Shown one piece after another: positions 42,987 to 49,870 of a DNA stretch of 64,000 nucleotides. The translations under genes were made by a program, and so were the position numbers. Under the pieces are notes generated by a model. That model was given only the letters and a program-made list of their open reading frames with translations. It had not been told where the DNA came from and made no database searches. The stretch spans positions 1 through 64,000 of the forward strand of contig CAJNCJ010000004.1 in NCBI GenBank assembly GCA_905221235.1, given 5' to 3'. The DNA comes from a bacterium. GTDB lineage: Bacteria > Bacillota > Bacilli > Lactobacillales > Streptococcaceae. Each line of letters starts with the position of its first letter. Positions within the stretch are counted from its first letter, which is position 1.

Positions 42987-43850
42987 CTAGAACCCAAGTC
43001 GTGGGTCAAAACCGTCGTCTGATAATTTCAAGGCATTTCCTTGATAAGCACTTGACCGCTTCGGTTTCTGCCTATTCTCTACTAACTCAGCAGTTACTAG
43101 ACCCTTCTGTTTCCAATCCCTCAAAATGCTACTGAGATATTTGAAGTACGGCTTACCATTGCCCACACATTCCTTGATGGCTAATTTGATAACCTCTTTA
43201 CTATGGTCTTGTAAGAAGTAATTCAAATCTTCAATCTCGAACGGTGTCGGTTGTCGACCGAACTCTGAATAAATCCAATCATAGACAATTCCCAAGTCGT
43301 TTTGTGGTGTGGCGTCCTCTATACTATATAGATTATTAGCACCAGCACCCTCTGGTTCGCTCAGTTTTGATAAATTAGTATTGATATTATCAGTCTTGAT
43401 TGCGTCTAATTTTTGGACTTCTTGACGTCTATTTTTTAGACTCCCAGAGTCTAATTTTTGGACTTCTTGACGTCTATTTTTTAGACTTCCAGAGTCTAAT
43501 TTTTGGACTTCTTGACGTCTATTTTTTAGACTTCCATTGATGTATATACGATTAGGCTTATTAACTCCCTGCTGATCTTCTTTAATCAATAGACAATCAC
43601 TAAGTTCTTTCTTTGCATTCACAACTGATTGACGACTACAAGATAGCTTGCTCATAAACTCTTCAATCGTGAAATACACAAATACTTCTCCGTTTTTATC
43701 ATGCCATTTGTTTTGAATAGATAGCGTCCGTCTATCAAAAATCAGCATATACATAACCTTTGCTCTAAGACTCAAACACTTGTATTCTTCATCCAGTAAC
43801 CATTGCGGAAACTGATAGAAAGCGTTGTTCTTTACCTCGCTTATTTTCAA
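42987..43850 (-). CDS. Replisome organiser / DnaD-domain replication protein
   Basis: A 287-residue initiation protein. The N-terminal 110 residues form a winged-helix-like domain (FYQFPQWLLDEEYKCLSLRA, YFTIEEFMSKLSCSRQSVVN). Next come three copies of the 15-residue unit SLKNRRQEVQKLDSG (the last is shorter). The C-terminal part is a DnaB_2/DnaD domain with NDLGIVYDWIYSEFGRQPTP, and YFKYLSSILRDWKQKG as the signature. It probably binds DNA repeats inside its own gene. It ends next to the DnaC-like gene. Confidence 0.88.
   Translation of the reverse strand: MKISEVKNNAFYQFPQWLLDEEYKCLSLRAKVMYMLIFDRRTLSIQNKWHDKNGEVFVYFTIEEFMSKLSCSRQSVVNAKKELSDCLLIKEDQQGVNKPNRIYINGSLKNRRQEVQKLDSGSLKNRRQEVQKLDSGSLKNRRQEVQKLDAIKTDNINTNLSKLSEPEGAGANNLYSIEDATPQNDLGIVYDWIYSEFGRQPTPFEIEDLNYFLQDHSKEVIKLAIKECVGNGKPYFKYLSSILRDWKQKGLVTAELVENRQKPKRSSAYQGNALKLSDDGFDPRLGF
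43404..43535. repeat. Three tandem 45-bp repeats (candidate phage origin)
   Basis: Three nearly identical units start at 43404, 43449 and 43494, period 45 bp, each containing GACTTCTTGACGTCTATTTT and GTCTAAT...TTTAGAC elements. They lie in frame inside the replication gene, as iterons do in lambda O and related phages. This supports an origin of replication. Confidence 0.8.
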
Positions 43851-43864
43851 TCATTCTTTCTCCT

Positions 43865-44074
43865 TTACTCCTCAAATCTTTCCCACGACTCGTTGATTCG
43901 CAACTTCTTGTTAATGCGAAGCTTCAAGTCATCACTGCCTTTGCCATCTTTGAAAAGTTGCGTGATAGCTGATGGACTAACACCTACAACGATAGCCAAA
44001 TCAGTCTGCGACCACCCTCGTTTTTCAATTCGCTCTTTTACAAGCTCAATCCATTTACGATGTTGTTGGCTCAT
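43865..44074 (-). CDS. Cro-like / HTH regulator (69 aa)
   Basis: A 69-residue protein with helix-turn-helix (VKERIEKRGWSQTDLAIVVG, VSPSAITQLFKDGKGSDDLK). It is the first gene of the leftward early operon, behind GGAGGAGGTCGC, opposite the CI-like gene, so it is a Cro-type or early regulator. Confidence 0.82.
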   Translation of the reverse strand: MSQQHRKWIELVKERIEKRGWSQTDLAIVVGVSPSAITQLFKDGKGSDDLKLRINKKLRINESWERFEE

Positions 44075-44099
44075 GCGACCTCCTCCTTTTTAATTAATT

Positions 44100-44118
44100 A
44101 AGTTAAAGAGTTAGTAAA
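44100..44118 (+). promoter_or_regulatory. Candidate operator O1
   Basis: AAGTTAAAGAGTTAGTAAA recurs in inverted orientation at 44258-44276 with one mismatch. This copy lies between the Cro-like start codon and the rightward promoter. Confidence 0.6.
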
Positions 44119-44134
44119 TTATTTTATAAAATGC

Positions 44135-44163
44135 TTGACAACTTTTATACCATAGTGTAAAAT
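44135..44163 (+). promoter_or_regulatory. Rightward (repressor) promoter
   Basis: TTGACA at 44135-44140, a 17-bp spacer and TAAAAT at 44158-44163. It drives the CI-like repressor gene and leaves a leader of about 200 nt. Confidence 0.75.
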
Positions 44164-44257
44164 GAAAGCATAATTAAAAACATTGATAAAACATTATATC
44201 TATCAACTTATTCGCTCGCCAAAGCTATTTATTTTTAGATAAGTTTTAACTTCGTTT

Positions 44258-44276
44258 TTTACTAACTCATTAACTT
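44258..44276 (-). promoter_or_regulatory. Candidate operator O2
   Basis: On the minus strand it reads AAGTTAATGAGTTAGTAAA, 18 of 19 bases identical to the element at 44100-44118. It overlaps the expected start of the leftward early transcript. Confidence 0.6.
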
Positions 44277-44285
44277 ACAAAAACT

Positions 44286-44314
44286 ATTTTACACTTTAGT
44301 ATTATTTTTGTCAA
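44286..44314 (-). promoter_or_regulatory. Leftward (early/lytic) promoter
   Basis: Minus-strand TTGACA (44314-44309), a 17-bp spacer and TAAAAT (44291-44286). AAGTGTAAAAT around the -10 box resembles ATAGTGTAAAAT at the other promoter. Confidence 0.75.
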
Positions 44315-44376
44315 CACAAAATAACACTTTTTTATAAAATATTTTTTGTCATGTCTTAGAAAAAGGTAATATGACA

Positions 44377-44742
44377 ATGTTTTCCACACTTGAAAAGATT
44401 AAGGAACTTGCTCAAAAGCGAGGAATAAGTCTTCAAAAAGTCGCCGAAGATTTAGGTTATAGTATAAATTACCTCTATACTTTAAAAGAAAAGACTCCTA
44501 AATCTGACCGCCTACAAGAAATCGCCGATTACTTCAATGTCTCCACTGACTACCTGCTCGGACGAACAGATAACCCTGCTATCGCTGGTGATTCAAAAGA
44601 ATACACATGGCATGGTAAAGTTCTCAATGTTGAAGAAATGGCGTCTAACGTCATGATGTTCGGTGGTCGTGAATTAACAGATGAAAAGAAGAAAATCATC
44701 CAGTCTATTATTGAGGGGTACCTTAAAGAAGCTGGTGATTAG
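44377..44742 (+). CDS. CI-like phage repressor (XRE family)
   Basis: A 121-residue repressor: FSTLEKIKELAQKRGISLQK, VAEDLGYSINYLYTLKEKTP, KSDRLQEIADYFNVSTDYLL, a helix-turn-helix with the usual STDYLLG extension; the C-terminus is short (no LexA-like protease domain). It probably holds lysogeny. Two ATGs are close (44371, 44377); the second is better spaced from AAAAAGG. An ImmA-like protease gene lies directly behind, suggesting removal by proteolysis. Confidence 0.88.
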   Translation: MFSTLEKIKELAQKRGISLQKVAEDLGYSINYLYTLKEKTPKSDRLQEIADYFNVSTDYLLGRTDNPAIAGDSKEYTWHGKVLNVEEMASNVMMFGGRELTDEKKKIIQSIIEGYLKEAGD

Positions 44743-44754
44743 AGGTACTGCTTA

Positions 44755-45138
44755 GTGACCGAAAAAGAAATTATAAGTCATTTTCAGGTTCGCATTGTCG
44801 ATTTTGACGGCGAGCTAATACCTGATGAACTTGGGTTTTACGAAAAAGAAACCAACACAGCTTTCCTGTCTAATAAACTCAGCAAAAAAGAGAGAGTTAA
44901 AGTACTGCTGCATGAACTCGGACACAAAGACCATACACGCTCAGAGTATCAGAACGCTCGCTTACGCTGTGAAAACGAAGCTGATAGGAATATGATCCAT
45001 CATCTCGTAAAAGACGCGCTAGAAAGCTTAGATGACCCCACAGAGTTTGATTACCTCAAATTCATGTCCTACTACAATCTAAAAACCATGACAAATGAAA
45101 TCATGGTCAAGGAAGAATATTTATCATTAGTAAATTAA
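44755..45138 (+). CDS. ImmA/IrrE-family metallopeptidase
   Basis: A 127-residue protein with the zinc motif VLLHELGHKDH (HExxH). ImmA-type enzymes cleave repressors of mobile elements and release lytic or transfer genes. It starts with GTG behind AGAGGT, 12 bp after the repressor gene, as in ICEBs1 ImmR-ImmA pairs and many streptococcal phages. The target is inferred to be the CI-like protein. Confidence 0.9.
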   Translation: MTEKEIISHFQVRIVDFDGELIPDELGFYEKETNTAFLSNKLSKKERVKVLLHELGHKDHTRSEYQNARLRCENEADRNMIHHLVKDALESLDDPTEFDYLKFMSYYNLKTMTNEIMVKEEYLSLVN

Positions 45139-45151
45139 AAAAGGAGAAAAC

Positions 45152-45574
45152 ATGAGTAGCTTTAACCAAAAGAGCAATCCGTTTAAGGAAAAAATGACCT
45201 CGATTCGAATTGTTCAACCTGAAAGTGGTCAACTCTTAGGTACAGTAACTAATTTCGACTCATTTCCTGGCTCGACAAATCTGATCGCTTTTTTAGATTT
45301 TTTTAATTTAATCCCCGGTAAAACTTATATATTATCCGTGAATGCTTATTTTCAAGATGGCATAAATTACCCAGTCCATGCTACAAGGATTAACATACCT
45401 CAAAGTGAGTTCATAGATTTGAAAGATAATTACGGGAAAACGACAGGTCATTTTGATTTTAGTTTTACAATTCGGTTCCCGAATGATTTTTACTTTTATT
45501 TCAATCTGTCTGACGAGGATGGAAATCAGTTAGACGAAGCATATAGTTACCATTCTTTTATAAATCAGGGGTAA
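45152..45574 (+). CDS. Lysogeny-module protein of unknown function (140 aa)
   Basis: A 140-residue beta-rich soluble protein (MSSFNQKSNPFKEKMTSIRI, GKTYILSVNAYFQDGINYPV, GHFDFSFTIRFPNDFYFYFN). It has an AAAGGAGAAAAC ribosome site and lies in the rightward lysogeny operon, where superinfection-exclusion and other converting genes are often found. I do not recognise the family. Confidence 0.65.
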   Translation: MSSFNQKSNPFKEKMTSIRIVQPESGQLLGTVTNFDSFPGSTNLIAFLDFFNLIPGKTYILSVNAYFQDGINYPVHATRINIPQSEFIDLKDNYGKTTGHFDFSFTIRFPNDFYFYFNLSDEDGNQLDEAYSYHSFINQG

Positions 45575-45577
45575 GCT

Positions 45578-46018
45578 ATGTCAGAACTACAAAACAATTT
45601 CAAACCTACTACCTCTAACGTTTCCTCTCTTCATGCTTCTAAACCGTCGTTGAAAACTGTACCCATACAAAATAATGATATAATAGGGGAAACAAGAGAA
45701 TTGGAGGAACGATATATGGCAAACGATACATATACCAAGACAGAAATCGATGGTAAATTCAATAAACTTGAAACCAAAATTGAAAACTTGTATACCAAAA
45801 ACGAAATAGATTTAAAATTCGAGAATTTGGAACAAAAAATAAGCTCTGGTTTTGAAAACATGGGACTTCGAATGGAAAAAATGTTCTCTGATTTCAAACT
45901 AGAACAACAAAAAGAGAAAGAAGAAAACAAAAAATGGTTAATCGCATTAACCATTGGATCACTTCTTTCAATTATCGGGATTGTGGTTTCGATTATCGCT
46001 ATCCTAGCTCAAAAATAA
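45578..46018 (+). CDS. Coiled-coil membrane protein of the lysogeny module (146 or 100 aa)
   Basis: The frame encodes 146 residues. The last 100 (from an in-frame ATG at 45716) have an excellent ribosome site (TTGGAGGAACG) and an extended -10 box TGATATAAT at 45676-45684, so a shorter protein is likely. The protein holds a coiled coil (TYTKTEIDGKFNKLETKIEN, repeated as LYTKNEIDLKFENLEQKISS) and a C-terminal membrane helix (LIALTIGSLLSIIGIVVSII). It would hang from the membrane into the cytoplasm. A role in superinfection exclusion is possible but only inferred. Confidence 0.7.
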   Translation: MSELQNNFKPTTSNVSSLHASKPSLKTVPIQNNDIIGETRELEERYMANDTYTKTEIDGKFNKLETKIENLYTKNEIDLKFENLEQKISSGFENMGLRMEKMFSDFKLEQQKEKEENKKWLIALTIGSLLSIIGIVVSIIAILAQK

Positions 46019-46027
46019 AAAAATCCC

Positions 46028-46113
46028 CACACTCGCAAAGTTTGGCGACTCTGAGTGTGAGGCATGTGACAGGAAAAGATTTTCATGGAGATAACCTCTC
46101 ATGATGTCTTTTC
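46028..46113. other. Two inverted repeats between lysogeny genes and integrase
   Basis: CACACTC (46028-46034) pairs with GAGTGTG (46053-46059). GAAAAGA (46073-46079) pairs with TCTTTTC (46107-46113), with TCATG/CATGA inside. They may end lysogeny-module transcription before the integrase. T-runs are weak. Confidence 0.45.
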
Positions 46114-46161
46114 TTGTACCCATTTTATCATTTTTTAGGAAATTTTGAAAGAGGTACTACT

Positions 46162-47589
46162 ATGATAACAACAAATAAAGTAGCAATCTATGTCAGGGTA
46201 TCTACTTCGTCTCAGGCTGAGGAAGGCTACTCGATCGATGAACAGAAAGATAAGCTTGAAGCTTACTGCAAAATCAAAGACTGGAAAATCTACGATGTCT
46301 ACGTTGATGGTGGTTTCTCTGGCGCTAACACTCAAAGACCTGAATTGGAGCGTTTAATCTCAGATGCCAAACGTAAGAAAATTGATATCGTACTTGTCTA
46401 CAAGCTAGACCGTCTCAGTCGTAGCCAGAAAGATACTCTATTTCTGATTGAAGATGTATTTACTAAGAACGATGTATCATTTATCAGCTTGCAAGAAAAC
46501 TTCGATACTTCTACACCTTTCGGAAAGGCTTCAATCGGTATGTTATCAGTATTCGCCCAGCTTGAGCGTGAGCAGATCAAAGAAAGAATGATGTTGGGAA
46601 AAGAAGGACGGGCAAAGAATGGAAAATCCATGTCTTGGACTACGATTCCGTTTGGCTACGACTACTCGAAAGAAACTGGTATCCTAACAGTCAATCCTAC
46701 CCAAGCGCTCATTGTCAACCGTATCTTCACGGAATACTTGAACGGTAAGTCAGTAGCCAAGATCATCAGAGACTTAAATGCTGAAGGTCACGTTGGAAGA
46801 AAAAAACCTTGGGGCGAAACAATCACGAAATACTTGCTGAAAAATGAAACATACCTTGGTAAATCTAAATATAAAGGGAATGTGTACGAAGGACAACATG
46901 AAGCTATAATTAGTCAAGAGTTGTTTGATTTAGTCCAGCTTGAAGTCGAAAAAAGGCAGATTTCAGCCTTAGAAAAATATAACAATCCAAGACCATTCAG
47001 AGCAAAGTATATGCTCTCAGGCTTAATGAAATGTGGGTATTGTGGTACATCTTTAGGGATTTATGTCACTGCTAAGAACAGAGGTGGATTATCTAAGTAC
47101 AAGTATCAATGCAGACATCGATTTAGCAAAGATAAGAAAATAAGGTGTAATTCCGGTTGGTATTCAAAAGATGAACTTGAAAGTAGAGTGATTAAAGAAT
47201 TAGAGAGATTAAAATTCGATCCAAAATACAAAAAAGAAACTCTTGCGAAGAAAGATGAAACAATTAAAGTCGAGGATATTAAAAAACAACTAGAACGGAT
47301 AAATAAGCAAGTATCAAAACTAACAGAATTGTATCTAGACGAAGTAATCACTCGAAAAGAGTTAGATGAGAAAAACTCTAAAATAAAAACAGAAAGGCAG
47401 TATCTGGAAGAACAACTCGAGAATCAAAAATCAAATGTGATGAGCATCAGAAAGAGGAAGTTATCTCGCTTGTTAAAAGATTTTGATATTGAAAAATTAA
47501 GTTACGAAGAGGCTTCAAAAATAGTGAAATCTGTGATAAAAGAGATAGTTGTCACGAAAGATGATATGACGATAACGCTAGACTTCTAA
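46162..47589 (+). CDS. int: Large serine integrase
   Basis: A 475-residue large serine recombinase that integrates and excises the prophage. The N-terminal resolvase domain has VAIYVRVSTSSQAEEGYSID, catalytic Ser14 in VRVST, and LVYKLDRLSRSQKDTLFLIE. A recombinase domain with AKNGKSMSWTTIPFGYDYSK follows. The zinc ribbon is MKCGYCGTSLGIYVT and YQCRHRFSKDKKIRCNSGW, then a coiled coil (DIKKQLERINKQVSKLTELY). The ATG at 46162 with GAAAGAGG is chosen; the frame opens 48 bp earlier. It lies at the right end beside attR. Confidence 0.95.
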   Translation: MITTNKVAIYVRVSTSSQAEEGYSIDEQKDKLEAYCKIKDWKIYDVYVDGGFSGANTQRPELERLISDAKRKKIDIVLVYKLDRLSRSQKDTLFLIEDVFTKNDVSFISLQENFDTSTPFGKASIGMLSVFAQLEREQIKERMMLGKEGRAKNGKSMSWTTIPFGYDYSKETGILTVNPTQALIVNRIFTEYLNGKSVAKIIRDLNAEGHVGRKKPWGETITKYLLKNETYLGKSKYKGNVYEGQHEAIISQELFDLVQLEVEKRQISALEKYNNPRPFRAKYMLSGLMKCGYCGTSLGIYVTAKNRGGLSKYKYQCRHRFSKDKKIRCNSGWYSKDELESRVIKELERLKFDPKYKKETLAKKDETIKVEDIKKQLERINKQVSKLTELYLDEVITRKELDEKNSKIKTERQYLEEQLENQKSNVMSIRKRKLSRLLKDFDIEKLSYEEASKIVKSVIKEIVVTKDDMTITLDF

Positions 47590-47647
47590 AGGGTTTAGCG
47601 CCTTTTTGTATTTTAGTCAAAGTGATTAAGATAACTTTATTATACAT
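47552..47647 (-). pseudogene. ssbB: ssbB 5' stub fused to phage sequence
   Basis: The native ATG at 47647, with GGAGGAAAAAAT, starts MYNKVILI, the first eight codons of ssbB. After the 11-bp core the frame runs into phage DNA for 23 codons and stops at 47552. A 31-residue peptide could be made on competence induction, overlapping the integrase 3' end on the opposite strand. The rest of the gene is at 6242-6613. Confidence 0.9.
47607..47634. other. Right attachment site with phage half-site
   Basis: The core GATTAAGATAA spans 47624-47634. The phage arm TGTATTTTAGTCAAAG at 47607-47622 is the partner of the arm at 6625-6640. The spacing of both arms around the core is nearly equal. Confidence 0.88.
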
Positions 47648-47667
47648 ATTTTTTCCTCCTACTTATC

Positions 47668-47675
47668 TATTCGTA
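47668..47675 (-). promoter_or_regulatory. Cin-box (ComX/sigma-X promoter) of ssbB
   Basis: On the minus strand TACGAATA, the exact cin-box consensus of late competence genes, lies 20 bp before the ssbB ATG with a T-tract upstream. Competence transcription from here now enters the prophage. Confidence 0.92.
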
Positions 47676-47722
47676 GGAAATCAAAAAAGTTACAGAAATT
47701 TGTAACTTTTCGAGGAAATTTT

Positions 47723-48484
47723 TTACTTTTTATGAACCATGAAACCTGTTGCCTGTTGATTGGCCATAATGGTCATATCTGTAATCTGAACACGACGAGG
47801 TTGACTGGTCACATAGACTACTGTGTCTGCAATATCCTGAGCTTGCAAGGCTTCGATTCCCTGATAGACGGACGAAGCTCGCTCTTTGTCACCATGAAAA
47901 CGAACTGTAGAGAAATCTGTTTCGACAATTCCAGGCTGAATGGTCGTAACCTTGATATCCGTTGCGATTGTATCAATTCGCAGACCATCTGAAAAGGTCT
48001 TAACTGCTGCCTTGGTCGCTGAGTAAACAGCGGCACCAGCATAAGCATAAATTCCTGCGGTTGAGCCCATATTGATGATATGCCCTTGATTGGCTTTTAC
48101 CATTGCTGGCAAGAAACAGCGAGTGACTGCCATCAAACCCTTGACATTGGTATCCAACATTGTCAACATATCCAGCTCCTCATAGTCTTGATAGGGAGCC
48201 AAGCCAAGAGCTAGTCCAGCATTATTGACCAAGATATCAATTTGAGCTATCGTTTCTAGAATATCGGAGCAGACAGTCTTCACCATGATCATATCCGTGA
48301 CATCTAGTGGAAAAGTCCAAACTGTTTGATTTGGAAAAGTTTCTGCAAACTCCGACTTGAGGGCTTTCAATCTGTCTGTCCGTCGACCTGTTAGAACAAC
48401 ATTCTCCCCCTGCTCCAGATAAGCACGCGCAATCGCTTCACCAATGCCTGATGTCGCCCCTGTAATCACTACATTTTTTGCCAT
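47723..48484 (-). CDS. SDR-family oxidoreductase
   Basis: A 253-residue short-chain dehydrogenase/reductase. The cofactor motif is VVITGATSGIGEAIARAYLE, DILVNNAGLALGL is present, and the active site is YSATKAAVKTF with a Ser in MGSTAGIYAYAG. NADP preference is suggested by GRRTDR after strand two. It is close to YdfG-type dehydrogenases. The substrate is unknown. It lies just upstream of the ssbB cin-box. Confidence 0.9.
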   Translation of the reverse strand: MAKNVVITGATSGIGEAIARAYLEQGENVVLTGRRTDRLKALKSEFAETFPNQTVWTFPLDVTDMIMVKTVCSDILETIAQIDILVNNAGLALGLAPYQDYEELDMLTMLDTNVKGLMAVTRCFLPAMVKANQGHIINMGSTAGIYAYAGAAVYSATKAAVKTFSDGLRIDTIATDIKVTTIQPGIVETDFSTVRFHGDKERASSVYQGIEALQAQDIADTVVYVTSQPRRVQITDMTIMANQQATGFMVHKK

Positions 48485-48525
48485 TTTATTTCTTTCTATC
48501 CCGTATGATAGTTACTTGAAACTTC

Positions 48526-49152
48526 TTAAGCAGTCCAGTGCTTCGCTGGGTCGAATGGTGTTCCAACAACTTGGTCTTCTGATAATTCAAGCACCCCTCG
48601 TTTTTGCGGAGCATTTGGCAAATGCAATTCACGAGGACTACACATCATGCCAAAACTCTTTTCGCCACGAAGTTCGCCTGGAAAAATGAGATTGCCTTTG
48701 GGCATCATAGCTCCAGGAAGAGCCACAATGGTTTTCAACCCGACACGTGCATTAGGAGCCCCTGCAACGATTTGCACTGTCTTGTCACTTGCGACTGCCA
48801 CTTGGCAGATGTTGAGGTGGTCACTATCCGGATGAGCTACCATCTCGACAATTTCACCAACAACAAACTTAGGTTCCTTGTCATTGACAATTTCTTCTGC
48901 AAAACCTTCCGCCTGCAATTCTTGGTTCAAACGAGCGACTTGCTCATCTGTCAAAAAGACTTGACCGCGCTCTGCAATTTCAAACAAACTTGAAACCTCG
49001 AAAATATTCCACGCCACTGTTTCCCCATTCTCTCTGAGAAAAACACGGGCTACCTTGCCTTTGCGCTCCACATCCAGTTTGGCATCTCCGCTATTTTTCA
49101 CGATGACCATAAGGACATCACCGACATGTTCTTTGTTATATGTAAAAATCAT
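48526..49152 (-). CDS. YtpR-family tRNA-binding-domain protein
   Basis: A 208-residue protein. The first 90 residues (MIFTYNKEHVGDVLMVIVKN) are a DUF4479-type domain, and the rest is an EMAP/Phe-RS beta-like OB fold with VGEIVEMVAHPDSDHLNICQ, AGAPNARVGLKTIVALPGAM and SFGMMCSPRELHLPNAPQKR. Such proteins bind tRNA; the exact role is not established. It forms a cluster with the thioredoxin gene. Confidence 0.88.
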   Translation of the reverse strand: MIFTYNKEHVGDVLMVIVKNSGDAKLDVERKGKVARVFLRENGETVAWNIFEVSSLFEIAERGQVFLTDEQVARLNQELQAEGFAEEIVNDKEPKFVVGEIVEMVAHPDSDHLNICQVAVASDKTVQIVAGAPNARVGLKTIVALPGAMMPKGNLIFPGELRGEKSFGMMCSPRELHLPNAPQKRGVLELSEDQVVGTPFDPAKHWTA

Positions 49153-49166
49153 TGTTTCCTTTTCTC

Positions 49167-49484
49167 CTATTTCAGTCCTGCTAAAAAGTCATTAATTTGT
49201 TGCTTGCTTTTACGATCGCGATTAACAAAACGACCAATTTCCTTGTCCTTTTCTAGAACAACAAGGCTAGGAATTCCATAAACATCCCATAGTTTGGCCA
49301 AATCCATATACTGGTCTCGGTCCACCCGAATAAAGGTGAACTCTGGATTAGTCTCCTCAATTTCTGGTAAGACAGGATAGATATAACGACAATCGCCACA
49401 CCAATCTGCCACAAAAAGAAAGACCTTCTTGCCCTCTTTTTCCACCAAAGATGCCAATTCTTCTAAACTTGCTGGTTGTATCAT
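49167..49484 (-). CDS. Thioredoxin-family protein
   Basis: A 105-residue thioredoxin-fold protein. VFLFVADWCGDCRYIYPVLP carries the CGDC active site, an unusual dipeptide; cis-proline is in YGIPSLVVLEKDKEIG. It has no signal peptide, so it is cytoplasmic. It overlaps the next gene by 4 bp. Confidence 0.9.
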   Translation of the reverse strand: MIQPASLEELASLVEKEGKKVFLFVADWCGDCRYIYPVLPEIEETNPEFTFIRVDRDQYMDLAKLWDVYGIPSLVVLEKDKEIGRFVNRDRKSKQQINDFLAGLK

Positions 49485-49780
49485 AAGACTTCCTCCTCAT
49501 AGACTAGGTCTTCATTTTCATAGACAAAGGTATAATGACGGCCATCCTCAAAGATTACGCCACCAACCAAGCTCTCCAGACTACTTTCATAAACTTGAAC
49601 ATAGAGGGTCGCAATTTCTCCCATGTCTGAAAAGTGGTCTCGCACAATCGCTGTCAACTCTTCCTGAGTCTTCATGAGCTTGCGGTCATCTGCAACTTTT
49701 TTCGTAGCAAGGGCAAGGCTTCCAATACCAAGCAGAGCCAAGCCTGCCATCCACATTTTTTTAGCTTTCATACCATTCAT
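49481..49780 (-). CDS. DUF4651-like protein
   Basis: A 99-residue protein with one N-terminal hydrophobic helix (KMWMAGLALLGIGSLALATK) and an acidic soluble part (VRDHFSDMGEIATLYVQVYE, GGVIFEDGRHYTFVYENEDL). I recall it as DUF4651. It is probably membrane-anchored. It precedes and overlaps the thioredoxin gene. The function is unknown. Confidence 0.75.
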   Translation of the reverse strand: MNGMKAKKMWMAGLALLGIGSLALATKKVADDRKLMKTQEELTAIVRDHFSDMGEIATLYVQVYESSLESLVGGVIFEDGRHYTFVYENEDLVYEEEVL

Positions 49781-49834
49781 TTTAACACAAAAAACGCCTC
49801 AGGACAAATGAGGAAGCAGCAGAAAAGCAAGTAA

Positions 49835-49863
49835 AAAGCCTCTTCCTTGCAGGAAAAGGACTT
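49835..49863 (-). terminator. Terminator of the choline-binding protein gene
   Basis: CCTTTTCCT-GCA-AGGAAGAGG (9-bp stem with one G-T pair), extended by one G-C pair, then CTTTTT on the minus strand. Confidence 0.82.
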
Positions 49864-49870
49864 CTTATTC

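Larger units (their letters stand above)
6614..47634. mobile_element. Integrated siphovirus prophage, about 41.0 kb
   Basis: The element is bounded by an 11-bp direct repeat (GATTAAGATAA at 6614-6624 and 47624-47634) and interrupts ssbB. It encodes a large serine integrase, CI-like repressor, replication proteins, small and large terminase, portal, capsid, connectors, tail tape measure, baseplate, holin and endolysin. No structural gene is visibly broken, so it looks intact. Almost all genes run leftward; only the lysogeny genes and the integrase run rightward. The layout (terminase-portal-MuF-scaffold-capsid) is that of SPP1-like head modules in streptococcal siphoviruses. Confidence 0.96.

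Noticed and set aside
43404..43535. Three 45-bp direct repeats as a short CRISPR array
   Set aside because: There are no spacers, the repeats are contiguous, stay in frame in a replication gene, and no cas genes are present.
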